From assembly GCF_009806575.1 (NCBI RefSeq), contig NZ_CP047095.1:1802001-1866000 (forward strand): a DNA stretch of 64,000 bases, read 5' to 3'. The translations under genes were made by a program, and so were the position numbers. Below the pieces are notes generated by a model, which was given only the letters and a program-made list of their open reading frames with translations, searched no databases and had not been told where the DNA came from. Source of the DNA: Rossellomorea marisflavi (lineage in GTDB: Bacteria > Bacillota > Bacilli > Bacillales > Bacillaceae_B). Within the stretch, counting starts at the first letter, position 1. Each line of letters begins with the position of its first letter. Below are positions 26,921 to 35,258 of the stretch, in pieces.

Positions 26921-28278
26921 ATGATACAGAAAATACTCATCGCCAATAGAGGGGAGATCGCTTCACGGATCATTTCCACCTGCAAACAGTTATCGATCGA
27001 AACCGTAGCAGTCTATTCAGATGCAGATGCAGAGATGCCGTTCGTCAAAGAGGCGGACCATTCATTCAGGATCGGAGAGTCTCAAGTGAACCGTTCATAT
27101 CTGATGATGGATACGATCGTGGAAGTGGCAAAACGTGAAGGGGTGGATGCCATCCATCCTGGTTATGGTCTGTTATCTGAAAATGCTTCATTTGCCAAGC
27201 TGGTAGAAGAAGAGGGGCTCATCTTCATCGGTCCTCATTGGAAAACCATCGAGGTCATGGGCGATAAAGTGAAGGCCAGGAAGATCATGAAGGATGCAGG
27301 CGTACCTGTCGTACCCGGAAGTGAATCAGGTTGTGCATCGATTGAATCAGCAAAGCTCCTTGCCGCTGAGATCGGTTACCCGGTCATGCTGAAGGCGAGC
27401 GGCGGGGGCGGGGGCATCGGGATGATCCGGTGTGCCGATGAGCAAGCGCTCGTTCAACATTTTGATTCGACCCGGAATCGTGCAAAAGCGTATTTTGGGA
27501 ACGACGAAGTATTTCTTGAAAAATGTATAGATGAAAGCCGGCATATCGAGGTGCAGATCTTCGGGGATCAACGGGGGAATCTTGTTCATCTGTTCGAAAG
27601 GAACTGCTCCGTCCAACGGAGGAATCAGAAGGTGATTGAAGAATCTCCTTCACCAGCGCTTTCGGAAAAGACCAAGGAGTTGATGCTTTCCGCGGCAGTG
27701 AAGGCAGGGAAAGCCGTCGGTTACACCAATGCCGGAACCGTGGAATTCATCGTGGACCATGATGAACAGTTCTACTTCCTTGAAATGAATACACGTCTTC
27801 AGGTGGAACATCCGGTGACCGAAGCCGTGACGGAACTTGATCTTGTCAAATGGCAGCTGAAGGTCGCTCAAGGGGAAGAACTGCCCATCTCAGCTCAGGA
27901 GGGGATATTCTCAAGGGGCATGCCATCGAGTTCAGGATCTATGCCGAAGATCCGAAAACGTTCTTCCCGTCCCCGGGTCTCCTTGCCACACTCGAGTGGG
28001 GAGAAAAGCAGGACGGTGTGCGAATCGATGCGGGTTATGCACAAGGGAACAAGGTGACACCGTTTTATGACCCTATGATCGCCAAGTGCATCGTAAGTGG
28101 GCAGGACCGCAAGGATTGCATTGAGAAAGCTAGGAGACTTTTCGGCGGGGTGGAGATCCAGGGGGTCAAAACCAATCTTCCCCTCATCCGGGAGGTATTA
28201 TCGGCCGATGAGTTCGTCGGTGGGGGTTACTCCACCAAATGGCTCCAGGATTACCTGTCTGCACAACAACAATCATAA
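26921..28278 (+). CDS. Acyl-CoA carboxylase biotin carboxylase subunit (frameshifted in this sequence)
   Basis: ATP-dependent carboxylation of biotin on the carrier encoded just downstream. The N-terminal part (26921 to ~27900) shows IQKILIANRGEIASRII, the ATP-grasp loop LKASGGGGGIGMI, VQIFGDQRGN and EMNTRLQVEHPVTEAVT. The frame then breaks. Adding one G in the run 27901-27904 restores DILKGHAIEFRIYAEDP and a 452-aa product, the normal length. AGGAGGGGGAG precedes the ATG. This looks like a paralogue of the fatty-acid enzyme AccC, closest in context to B. subtilis YngH. The acyl-CoA substrate cannot be read from sequence. Confidence 0.88.
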
Positions 28279-28293
28279 CGAGGAGGAACTTAT

Positions 28294-28509
28294 ATGAAAG
28301 AAATCAAAGCCACCATGGCAGGCACTGTATTGAATGTATTGACGGAAACCGGTAAAAGCGTTTCAGCGGGAGAAATGGTACTCATGCTTGAATCCATGAA
28401 AATGGAAATACCTGTCGAAGCGGAAGCTGGCGGAACGGTTGCCGAGGTGAAAGTGAATATCGGTGATTTTGTGAATGAAGATGATGTGCTGATTCTGCTG
28501 GAAGACTGA
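28294..28509 (+). CDS. Biotin carrier protein of the acyl-CoA carboxylase
   Basis: 71-aa stand-alone biotinyl domain. MLESMKMEIPVEA holds the biotin-accepting Lys36; AGTVLNV and VGDFV-type turns of the biotinyl/lipoyl fold are visible (VNIGDFVNEDDVLILLED). The start follows GAGGAGG. Such short carriers accompany YngH/YngE-type carboxylases. Confidence 0.92.
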   Translation: MKEIKATMAGTVLNVLTETGKSVSAGEMVLMLESMKMEIPVEAEAGGTVAEVKVNIGDFVNEDDVLILLED

Positions 28510-28531
28510 TATTCATATTCGAGGAGGTGTA

Positions 28532-30070
28532 ATGATGACATCAAAAACGACCGAGAAGCTTAAGGAATCAAGGGAAAAGATCCGTGCCGGGGGAGAAGAG
28601 AAGTATCATCAAAAGCTGAAGGATCAAAACAAGCTGTTCGTCCGTGATCGCCTGCAGCAGCTCTTCGATCAGGGGGCCTATCAGGAGGACGGAATGTTTG
28701 CAAATTCAGCCGCCGATGGTCTTCCGGCTGATGGAGTGGTGACGGCCATCGGTAAAGTGGGCGGACAGACCGTCTGCGTCATGGCCAATGATTCTACCAT
28801 CAAAGCCGGTTCATGGGGAGCAAGGACCGTTGAAAAGATTATCCGTATCCAGGAAACGGCCATGAATCTGAAAGTCCCGATTCTCTATCTGGTGGATTCT
28901 GCCGGGGCAAGGATCACCGATCAGCTCGACATGTTCCCGAACAGGCGTGGGGCTGGACGGATTTTTCATAATCAGGTGAAAATGTCCGGCATGGTGCCTC
29001 AGGTGTGCCTCCTTTTTGGACCTTCCGCAGCCGGGGGAGCATATATCCCCGCCTTCTGTGATCTGGTCATCATGGTGGAAGGGAATGCGTCCATGTATCT
29101 CGGGTCTCCGAGGATGGCTGAAAAAGTCATTGGGGAAAAGGTGACCCTTGAAGAAATGGGCGGTGCGAGGATGCACTGTTCCGTAAGCGGATGTGGTGAT
29201 GTGCTCGCTTCATCTGAAGAAGAAGCCATCAGGGAAGCGCGCCGCTATCTTGGGTATTTCCCCGCAAATTATCAGCAAAGGCCTGCTCTGATCGATGGAG
29301 GAGCGCCAGATGCGTCCAAGACCCTGGAAGAGTTGATCCCTCAGCATCAAAATGCCCCGTTTGATATGTACGACGGGATTCATGCCCTGATCGACGAAGG
29401 AACGTTCTTTGAGGTCAAGAAATTATTCGCTCCCGAACTCATTACTGGGTTTGCCCGCTTTGATGGCAGGGTCGTAGGGATCATTGCCAATCAGCCGAAG
29501 GTGAAGGGAGGGGTCCTTTTCCACGATTCCGCGGATAAGGGGGCAAAATTCATCCAGCTCTGTGACGCCTTTCATATTCCGTTGTTATTCCTGGCCGATG
29601 TACCAGGCTTCATGATCGGTACGAAAGTGGAGCGGGCAGGAATCATCCGCCACGGTGCAAAGCTTATAGCGGCTATGAGTTCAGCCACGGTTCCGAAAAT
29701 TTCTGTCATCGTACGTAAAGCCTATGGAGCCGGCCTTTATGCCATGGCAGGTCCTGCATTTGAGCCTGATGTGTGCATCGCTCTTCCGACGGCCCAAATA
29801 GCCGTAATGGGACCGGAAGCTGCAGTCAATGCGGTCTATTCTAACAAAATTCAGGCGATTGAAGATCCTAAAGAGCGTATGGCCTATGTCCATCAGAAGC
29901 AGAAAGAGTATCAGGAGCATATCGATATTTATAAGCTTGCCTCCGAAATGATCGTTGATGAAATCGTAGCTGCAAATGAACTGCGATCCGTCCTCATCCA
30001 GCGATTCGAGATGTACCAAACAAAGGACGTCGAGTTCAGCCATAGGAAGCATCCGGTTTATCCTGTTTGA
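28532..30070 (+). CDS. Acyl-CoA carboxylase carboxyltransferase subunit
   Basis: 512 aa, a complete carboxyltransferase with both crotonase-like halves. The N half has NKLFVRDRLQQLFDQGAYQE and VDSAGARITDQLDMFPNRRG. LFGPSAAGGAYIPAFCDLVI forms one oxyanion region. The C half has FLADVPGFMIGTKVERAGIIRHGAKL and KAYGAGLYAMAGPAFEPD. The PCCB/MCCB type includes propionyl-, methylcrotonyl- and geranyl-CoA carboxylases; the retention of NRRGAGRIFHN-like text resembles methylcrotonyl/YngE enzymes, but I would not fix the substrate. Last gene of the operon; a terminator follows. Confidence 0.9.
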   Translation: MMTSKTTEKLKESREKIRAGGEEKYHQKLKDQNKLFVRDRLQQLFDQGAYQEDGMFANSAADGLPADGVVTAIGKVGGQTVCVMANDSTIKAGSWGARTVEKIIRIQETAMNLKVPILYLVDSAGARITDQLDMFPNRRGAGRIFHNQVKMSGMVPQVCLLFGPSAAGGAYIPAFCDLVIMVEGNASMYLGSPRMAEKVIGEKVTLEEMGGARMHCSVSGCGDVLASSEEEAIREARRYLGYFPANYQQRPALIDGGAPDASKTLEELIPQHQNAPFDMYDGIHALIDEGTFFEVKKLFAPELITGFARFDGRVVGIIANQPKVKGGVLFHDSADKGAKFIQLCDAFHIPLLFLADVPGFMIGTKVERAGIIRHGAKLIAAMSSATVPKISVIVRKAYGAGLYAMAGPAFEPDVCIALPTAQIAVMGPEAAVNAVYSNKIQAIEDPKERMAYVHQKQKEYQEHIDIYKLASEMIVDEIVAANELRSVLIQRFEMYQTKDVEFSHRKHPVYPV

Positions 30071-30087
30071 TGGAACGGTGCGTCATG

Positions 30088-30143
30088 CCCGGAAAGAGTC
30101 CCTATTCTTCTCAGGAAGAGTAATGTCTCTTCCGGGTTTTTTA
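30088..30143 (+). terminator. Terminator after the carboxylase operon
   Basis: cccggaagag-type stem (cccggaaagag / ctcttccggg) with a longer structured loop and TTTTTT. Confidence 0.75.
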
Positions 30144-30248
30144 TCGTATATGCGTGGAGGACTTTCAGTCGTTCGGCAACATGAAACTTTTGTATGAAGA
30201 ATGAGAAATATTTGGTAAAATGAGTGTACATTGAAAGGCGGGGATCGG

Positions 30249-31133
30249 ATGGATATCGGGATCATAGGGGCAGGGGCAGTCGGGCTTTTGTTCGCCGGCT
30301 ATCTTGGTAAACGGCATAACGTGACAGTCTATGCAAGGAGAAAAGAACAAAGGGAACAGTTGGAGGCCTATGGTGTCACAGTGTGGCGCGAGGGGAGAAG
30401 AGGGCAGACCGATGTGCAGGCAAAGTCTCTCAGCGCGCTTGACAGCTGTCACGATCTTGTCATCCTTGCCGTAAAGGGGTATGACCTCGATGAGTCACTG
30501 TTCATCACCGTCCCTACAGAGACCCCCCTCCTGTTCCTCCAAAACGGAATCGGTCATATGGATCTCCTGAAGACGCTTCCTTACGACACCGTGATGGCGG
30601 CATCGGTCGAACATGGTGCACTGAAGGAGAATGAACATACCGTCTTACATAAAGGAGTGGGCGCTACGAACATCGCCTTGGTACGGGGGGCATCCGGTCC
30701 GCTGCAGCGTCTGCTAGAAGAGAAGGATGCTGCTTTTCCTTTTGTAAAAGAGGATGATTATGAAGCGATGCTTCTCAGGAAGCTGTTCATCAATGCCATC
30801 ATCAATCCACTGACGGCCATTGCAGGCTGTGTGAATGGAGAAGTGGCATCGAATCCATATTACAGCGCACTTATCGAACAGGCCTATGGAGAACTTCTTC
30901 ATCTTCACCCCCACATGGAAGAAATGATTTCCCTCGAAGACATTAAGAGAGTATGCATGAATACCGCGCAAAACCGGTCGTCCATGCTAAAGGATGTAGA
31001 AAACGGAAGGATGACCGAGATCGAATCCATCCTTGGGGAACTAGTCCGTAAGACTTCGCCACGGGATATACCGGTCATGAATACGCTCTATCTCCTCGTG
31101 AAGGGGAAAGAATCAGCAGGGAGGATGACATAA
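30249..31133 (+). CDS. panE: 2-dehydropantoate 2-reductase (YlbQ/PanE)
   Basis: NADPH-dependent reduction of ketopantoate to pantoate for pantothenate/CoA synthesis. 294 aa. The Rossmann motif DIGIIGAGAVGLLFAGYL is at the very N terminus. LAVKGYDLDESL and FLQNGIGHMD are family blocks, and the catalytic Lys lies in LLRKLFINAIINPLTA. ATG 30249 follows AAAGGCGGGG. Confidence 0.92.
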   Translation: MDIGIIGAGAVGLLFAGYLGKRHNVTVYARRKEQREQLEAYGVTVWREGRRGQTDVQAKSLSALDSCHDLVILAVKGYDLDESLFITVPTETPLLFLQNGIGHMDLLKTLPYDTVMAASVEHGALKENEHTVLHKGVGATNIALVRGASGPLQRLLEEKDAAFPFVKEDDYEAMLLRKLFINAIINPLTAIAGCVNGEVASNPYYSALIEQAYGELLHLHPHMEEMISLEDIKRVCMNTAQNRSSMLKDVENGRMTEIESILGELVRKTSPRDIPVMNTLYLLVKGKESAGRMT

Positions 31134-31134
31134 G

Positions 31135-31521
31135 ATGGCTTCTGCATTTTCTATTATCATGGCGCTCATCGTCCTTATTCCGTTCGCGGGCTATTTCATC
31201 AGCTTCATCTTGGCCAAGGAGCTGACGGGAAGTCATCGGAAAGCCGTCCACATCTCCGTCGATATCACCACGATCCTCCTGATGATCTCCGTCCACTTCA
31301 TCATCATAGCCATTTGGGGTCAATCGTATTTCTGGCTGATACTGTTGACCGTACTTTGTTCGGCATTATTCTTCACCATTCTGTACTGGAGGTTGAAAGG
31401 GGAGGTCGATTACCGGGGAGTGATCAGGGGGACGTGGAGACTGAATTTCCTCTTGTTTTCCATGGCCTATCTCGCCCTGATGGTGACGGGCCTCGCTCTT
31501 CGGGTCATGGAATCCACCTGA
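31135..31521 (+). CDS. DUF3397-like integral membrane protein
   Basis: 128 aa with four hydrophobic helices. HISVDITTILLMISVHFIII and the short basic loops fit the DUF3397 proteins found between panE and bshC in many Bacillaceae. The ATG lies 1 bp after the panE stop, so translation is probably coupled. Function unknown. Confidence 0.75.
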   Translation: MASAFSIIMALIVLIPFAGYFISFILAKELTGSHRKAVHISVDITTILLMISVHFIIIAIWGQSYFWLILLTVLCSALFFTILYWRLKGEVDYRGVIRGTWRLNFLLFSMAYLALMVTGLALRVMEST

Positions 31522-31624
31522 TCCGCATCTTTTTTACATGTCTTAGGCAAGTTTTTTCCTTTTCCTTTTGTGGAATGATATACTCATCGTTAGGAAATTA
31601 TGAGCTAGAAAAGGAGTCATTCAT

Positions 31625-33244
31625 ATGGAATTGGAAAGCTTGGATATTCCAGCAATCAATCAGTTTGCTTCAAAGTATATGAAACAGGAAGAACCGGTCA
31701 CTTCTTTCTTTCATTATAATATCAATGAACAGGACGTCTTCAGCCGTCGCCTTGAAGACCTGGGGGAGAGGGAATTCCCACGGGAAGGACTCGCAACATG
31801 CATCTCCTCCTATATGGAATCGCTTCCGTCGTCTTCAGCCGTGGAAGAATCCCTGCAGAAATTAAAGAACGATGCCGTCGCCGTCGTTGCAGGACAGCAG
31901 GCAGGCCTGCTTACCGGTCCCCTATATACCATACATAAAATCGTATCCGTCATCAGACTTGCCCGGGAGCAGGAACAGGAATTGAACCATCCTGTCGTAC
32001 CGGTATTCTGGATAGCGGGAGAAGACCATGATTATCAGGAAGTGAACCACATCTTCCTCGAGCAGGACGGGAAAGTGAAAAAGACTGGCTATCCGGAACA
32101 GGTCGTGGATAAACGCATGACTTCCGATGTCGAATACGATCCCGCCGTGATGAAAAATTGGATCCATGACATCCTTAAAATGCTGGGAGAGACCGAGTTC
32201 ACGGCAGGACTCACTGCCACGATGGACGGTCTCATCCGTGAAGGGGAAGATATCGTCACGTTTTTTGCCCGCTTCATCATGACCCTTTTCAAGGACTATG
32301 GGCTCCTTGTGATCGACTCTTCGTTTGAACCGTTGAGGAAGCTGGAAGCTCCTTACTTCCGGCACCTAATCGAGAACAGCCGGGAAATCACGGACAGAGT
32401 GCTTATGCAACAAAAGAACATTAAGGCAGATGGTTTCAACACGCAGCTTGAGATCTCCGGTGATGCAGCCAACCTGTTCTTGAATATGCAAAACGAGCGT
32501 GCCCTACTCGTGAGGGACGGCTCGGGTTTCAAAGATAAGAACAGCGACTCCTACTTCACGAAGGAAGAACTGCTGGCAATATTACATGATCAACCCGGTA
32601 GACTGAGTAATAATGTCGTCACGCGACCGCTCATGCAGGAGTGGCTATTCCCCACTTTGAGCTTTATTGGAGGGCCGGGGGAAATCGCTTATTGGGGTGA
32701 ACTGAAAAAGGCATTTGAATTCATGGGGATGAATATGCCCCCTGTCATGCCGAGGCTGAACATCACCATCCTTGAGCGTACGGTCGCCAAAAGGATCGAA
32801 GAACTCTCCCTTTCCTTGCAGGAAGTGGTAAGGAACGGAGTTGGCCATGTGCGGGATGAATTCCTTGAGACCCTGAAGCCGAATGAACTCGAAGGAGAGC
32901 TACAGGAAATCGAAAGGTATCTTATCGCGAAGTATGAAGGGATCAAAAAGGAAGCGGTCGCTGTGGACAACAACCTTGATCCGATCGTGGATAAGAACCT
33001 TGAATTCCATCTCAAGCAATTCGAATTCTTGCGAAAACGCACGGAAAAATCAATCAGGAGCAAGAATGAACGGCAGCTTTCCCGGTTCGATCTCATCGAG
33101 AACAGCATCAGGCCGAACGGCGGTCCCCAGGAACGGACACTGAATGTCCTCTATTATATGAACAGGTTTGGTCCGGATTTCATTACCCGGCTCACCGATC
33201 TTCCTTTCACGTTCGACGGGACGCATAAAGTCGTACACCTGTAA
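31625..33244 (+). CDS. bshC: Bacillithiol synthase BshC (cysteine-adding enzyme, YllA)
   Basis: Adds cysteine to GlcN-malate in the last step of bacillithiol synthesis. 539 aa, identical in length to B. subtilis BshC. Rossmann-like regions show VVAGQQAGLLTGPLYTIHK, PVFWIAGEDHDYQEVNH and ISFIGGPGEIAYWGELK-like text (LSFIGGPGEIAYWGELKK). A coiled-coil stretch lies in the last third. AAAAGGAG precedes the ATG. It lies directly upstream of the mraZ operon but is separated from it by a terminator. Confidence 0.95.
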   Translation: MELESLDIPAINQFASKYMKQEEPVTSFFHYNINEQDVFSRRLEDLGEREFPREGLATCISSYMESLPSSSAVEESLQKLKNDAVAVVAGQQAGLLTGPLYTIHKIVSVIRLAREQEQELNHPVVPVFWIAGEDHDYQEVNHIFLEQDGKVKKTGYPEQVVDKRMTSDVEYDPAVMKNWIHDILKMLGETEFTAGLTATMDGLIREGEDIVTFFARFIMTLFKDYGLLVIDSSFEPLRKLEAPYFRHLIENSREITDRVLMQQKNIKADGFNTQLEISGDAANLFLNMQNERALLVRDGSGFKDKNSDSYFTKEELLAILHDQPGRLSNNVVTRPLMQEWLFPTLSFIGGPGEIAYWGELKKAFEFMGMNMPPVMPRLNITILERTVAKRIEELSLSLQEVVRNGVGHVRDEFLETLKPNELEGELQEIERYLIAKYEGIKKEAVAVDNNLDPIVDKNLEFHLKQFEFLRKRTEKSIRSKNERQLSRFDLIENSIRPNGGPQERTLNVLYYMNRFGPDFITRLTDLPFTFDGTHKVVHL

Positions 33245-33264
33245 CGTATTTAGCGACACGTACC

Positions 33265-33318
33265 ACCATAAAAGGATCGATTTCGCTTGAAACAGCGATT
33301 TCGATCCTTTTTTTATGG
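33265..33318 (+). terminator. Terminator between bshC and mraZ
   Basis: ccataaaaggatcga ... tcgatccttttttta(tgg), a long stem with an internal gcgattt/tttcgc extension and seven T's. Confidence 0.85.
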
Positions 33319-33397
33319 TGTCTCTTGTCATGAAAACAGGGAAAAAAGAGACAGGTTGAGAGAGGAAATAATATGCAAGAAAAGAATATAGAAAAGA

Positions 33398-33444
33398 GTG
33401 GAGAAAAGTGGGGGGATGTGGTACATTTGTGATAGAAAGTGGGG
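33398..33444 (+). promoter_or_regulatory. MraZ operator boxes upstream of mraZ
   Basis: GTGG cores begin at 33398, 33408 and 33418 (exact 10-bp period), with a fourth at 33439. Preceding purines give AAGAGTGGAG and AAAAGTGGGG. MraZ proteins bind arrays of such GTGG-type repeats before their own operon; the assignment here follows from position and periodicity. The last box overlaps the mraZ ribosome site. Confidence 0.7.
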
Positions 33445-33453
33445 GCAGTGCAT

Positions 33454-33885
33454 ATGTTCATGGGCGAATATCAACATAACATTGATACAAAAGGCCGTTT
33501 AATCGTACCTGCCAAGTTCAGGGAGCACCTTGGTGATGCGTTCGTCATCACACGCGGTCTCGATGAATGCCTATTTGGTTATCCCATGGATGAATGGCGC
33601 GCACTAGAAGAAAAGCTCAAAGCCCTGCCGCTCACAAAAAAAGACGCCCGTGCCTTCACCCGTTTCTTCTTTTCAGGAGCAACGGAAAGCGAACTGGACA
33701 AAACGGGGCGCGTGAACATTCCCACCACGCTTGTGAATTATGCAAAACTTGATAAAGAATGCGTTATATTAGGTGTTTCCAATCGAATCGAGATTTGGAG
33801 CAAAGCTATATGGGAAGACTATTTCACACAGTCTGAAGATTCCTTTGCAGAACTTGCAGAGAATATGATCGGATTCGATATCTGA
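33454..33885 (+). CDS. mraZ: Transcriptional regulator MraZ
   Basis: 143-aa AbrB-like regulator of the division/cell wall operon. It has two copies of the fold: [20 protein letters not shown] and the second half [19 protein letters not shown] 33454 matches the B. subtilis start MFMGEYQH; a GTG/ATG-like extension to 33439 is within the operator. First gene of the cluster, probably autoregulated through the boxes just upstream. Confidence 0.96.
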   Translation: MFMGEYQHNIDTKGRLIVPAKFREHLGDAFVITRGLDECLFGYPMDEWRALEEKLKALPLTKKDARAFTRFFFSGATESELDKTGRVNIPTTLVNYAKLDKECVILGVSNRIEIWSKAIWEDYFTQSEDSFAELAENMIGFDI

Positions 33886-33925
33886 TCCCCCACCACTAAC
33901 AGTCGATTGGAAAGGTGAAACCAAC

Positions 33926-34860
33926 ATGTTTAAACACACGACCGTATTATTAGAAGAAACTGTAGATGGATTGAATATCCGGCCTGACGGCATCTATGTC
34001 GATTGCACCCTCGGGGAGCGGGACACAGCGAATATCTGGCAGGACAACTCTCCAGTCAAGGACACCTGTACTGCTTCGACCAGGATGAAACAGCCATCGC
34101 ACATGCCAAAGAAAAATTAGAAGCGTTTTCGGATCGCGTCACATTCGTTCAATCCAACTTCAGGAACCTGAAAGCGGAACTTGCGGATCTGGGTGTACAT
34201 ACTGTAGACGGGGTGCTATATGATCTCGGTGTGTCTTCCCCGCAGCTGGACACACCTGAACGGGGATTCAGCTACCACCATGATGCGCCGCTCGATATGA
34301 GAATGGACCTTCAAGGGGAATTGAGTGCCTTTGATGTAGTGAATCACTGGTCCTTTGAGGATCTTGTACGCATTTTCTACCGGTACGGAGAAGAGAAATT
34401 CTCCAAACAGATCGCCCGAAAAATTGAGGCGGCCAGAGAGAAGAAGGCGATTGAAACCACAGGGGAATTGGTCGAACTGATCAAAGAAGGGATTCCCGCA
34501 CCGGCAAGGCGCAAGGGCGGTCACCCTGCCAAGCGTGTCTTCCAAGCAATCAGGATAGCCGTGAATGATGAGCTCGGTGCATTCGAAGATTCCCTCGAAC
34601 AGGCCATCGACATCCTTTCTCCCGGAGGAAGGGTCAGCGTCATCACCTTCCATTCACTTGAAGATCGCATGTGTAAAACGATGTTCAAGGAAAAGGCTGC
34701 AGGACCCCAGCTTCCCCCAGGTCTACCCGTCATTCCAGAAGGGTACGAGCCAGAGTTGAAGCTGATCACACGAAAGCCGATCCTTCCTAGTGAAGACGAA
34801 CTCGAAATGAATAACAGGGCACGCTCTGCTAAGCTCCGTATAGCAGAAAAAAATAAATAA
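33926..34860 (+). CDS. rsmH: 16S rRNA m4C1402 methyltransferase RsmH (frameshifted in this sequence)
   Basis: SAM-dependent N4-methylation of 16S rRNA C1402. The frame starting at 33926 reads [16 protein letters not shown]...CTLG and then breaks. One extra G in 34013-34016 gives GAGHSEYLA and joins the frame ending at 34860, for 311 aa, exactly the length of B. subtilis MraW. Later blocks are [20 protein letters not shown] and VISFHSLEDR-type text ([13 protein letters not shown]). A sequencing error is the best explanation because the gene is otherwise intact and conserved. Confidence 0.93.
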
Positions 34861-34898
34861 AAATAGATAAAAAAGATTGAATAATGGGAGGGATCACC

Positions 34899-35258
34899 TT
34901 GAGTAACTTAGCTAGAAATTATCAAACACAACCGATCGAGACCAGTGCACAACCAAAACCGAAACGACTGCGTGAGGGAAGGACATCCGTCATCACTCCC
35001 GGAGAAAAAATCCTTCTTGCAGCGTTCGCCATCATGTTCTGTTTCTTCGCCGTGAAGATCGTATCGAATGAAGCGTCCATCTATCAGGTGAATCGGGAAC
35101 TTCAAGTCGCTGAGGGCGTCATCGATAAGCAGGAAAAAGCGAACACGGATCTCAAGATCCAAGTAAGTGAACTGAGTGCATACGACCGTATCCTTGATAA
35201 AGCAAAAGAGTTGGGTCTCAACCTGAAAGATAAAAATGTCAAGGTAGTGGAAGAATGA
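34899..35258 (+). CDS. ftsL: Cell division protein FtsL
   Basis: 119-aa bitopic divisome protein that acts with DivIC and DivIB. A basic cytoplasmic N terminus (~1-38) is followed by one helix (ILLAAFAIMFCFFAVKIV) and an extracellular leucine-zipper-like coiled coil ending GLNLKDKNVKVVEE, as in B. subtilis. The TTG at 34899 has GGAGGG six bases upstream; ATG 34884 sits at that ribosome site. The stop overlaps the pbpB start. Confidence 0.93.
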   Translation: MSNLARNYQTQPIETSAQPKPKRLREGRTSVITPGEKILLAAFAIMFCFFAVKIVSNEASIYQVNRELQVAEGVIDKQEKANTDLKIQVSELSAYDRILDKAKELGLNLKDKNVKVVEE

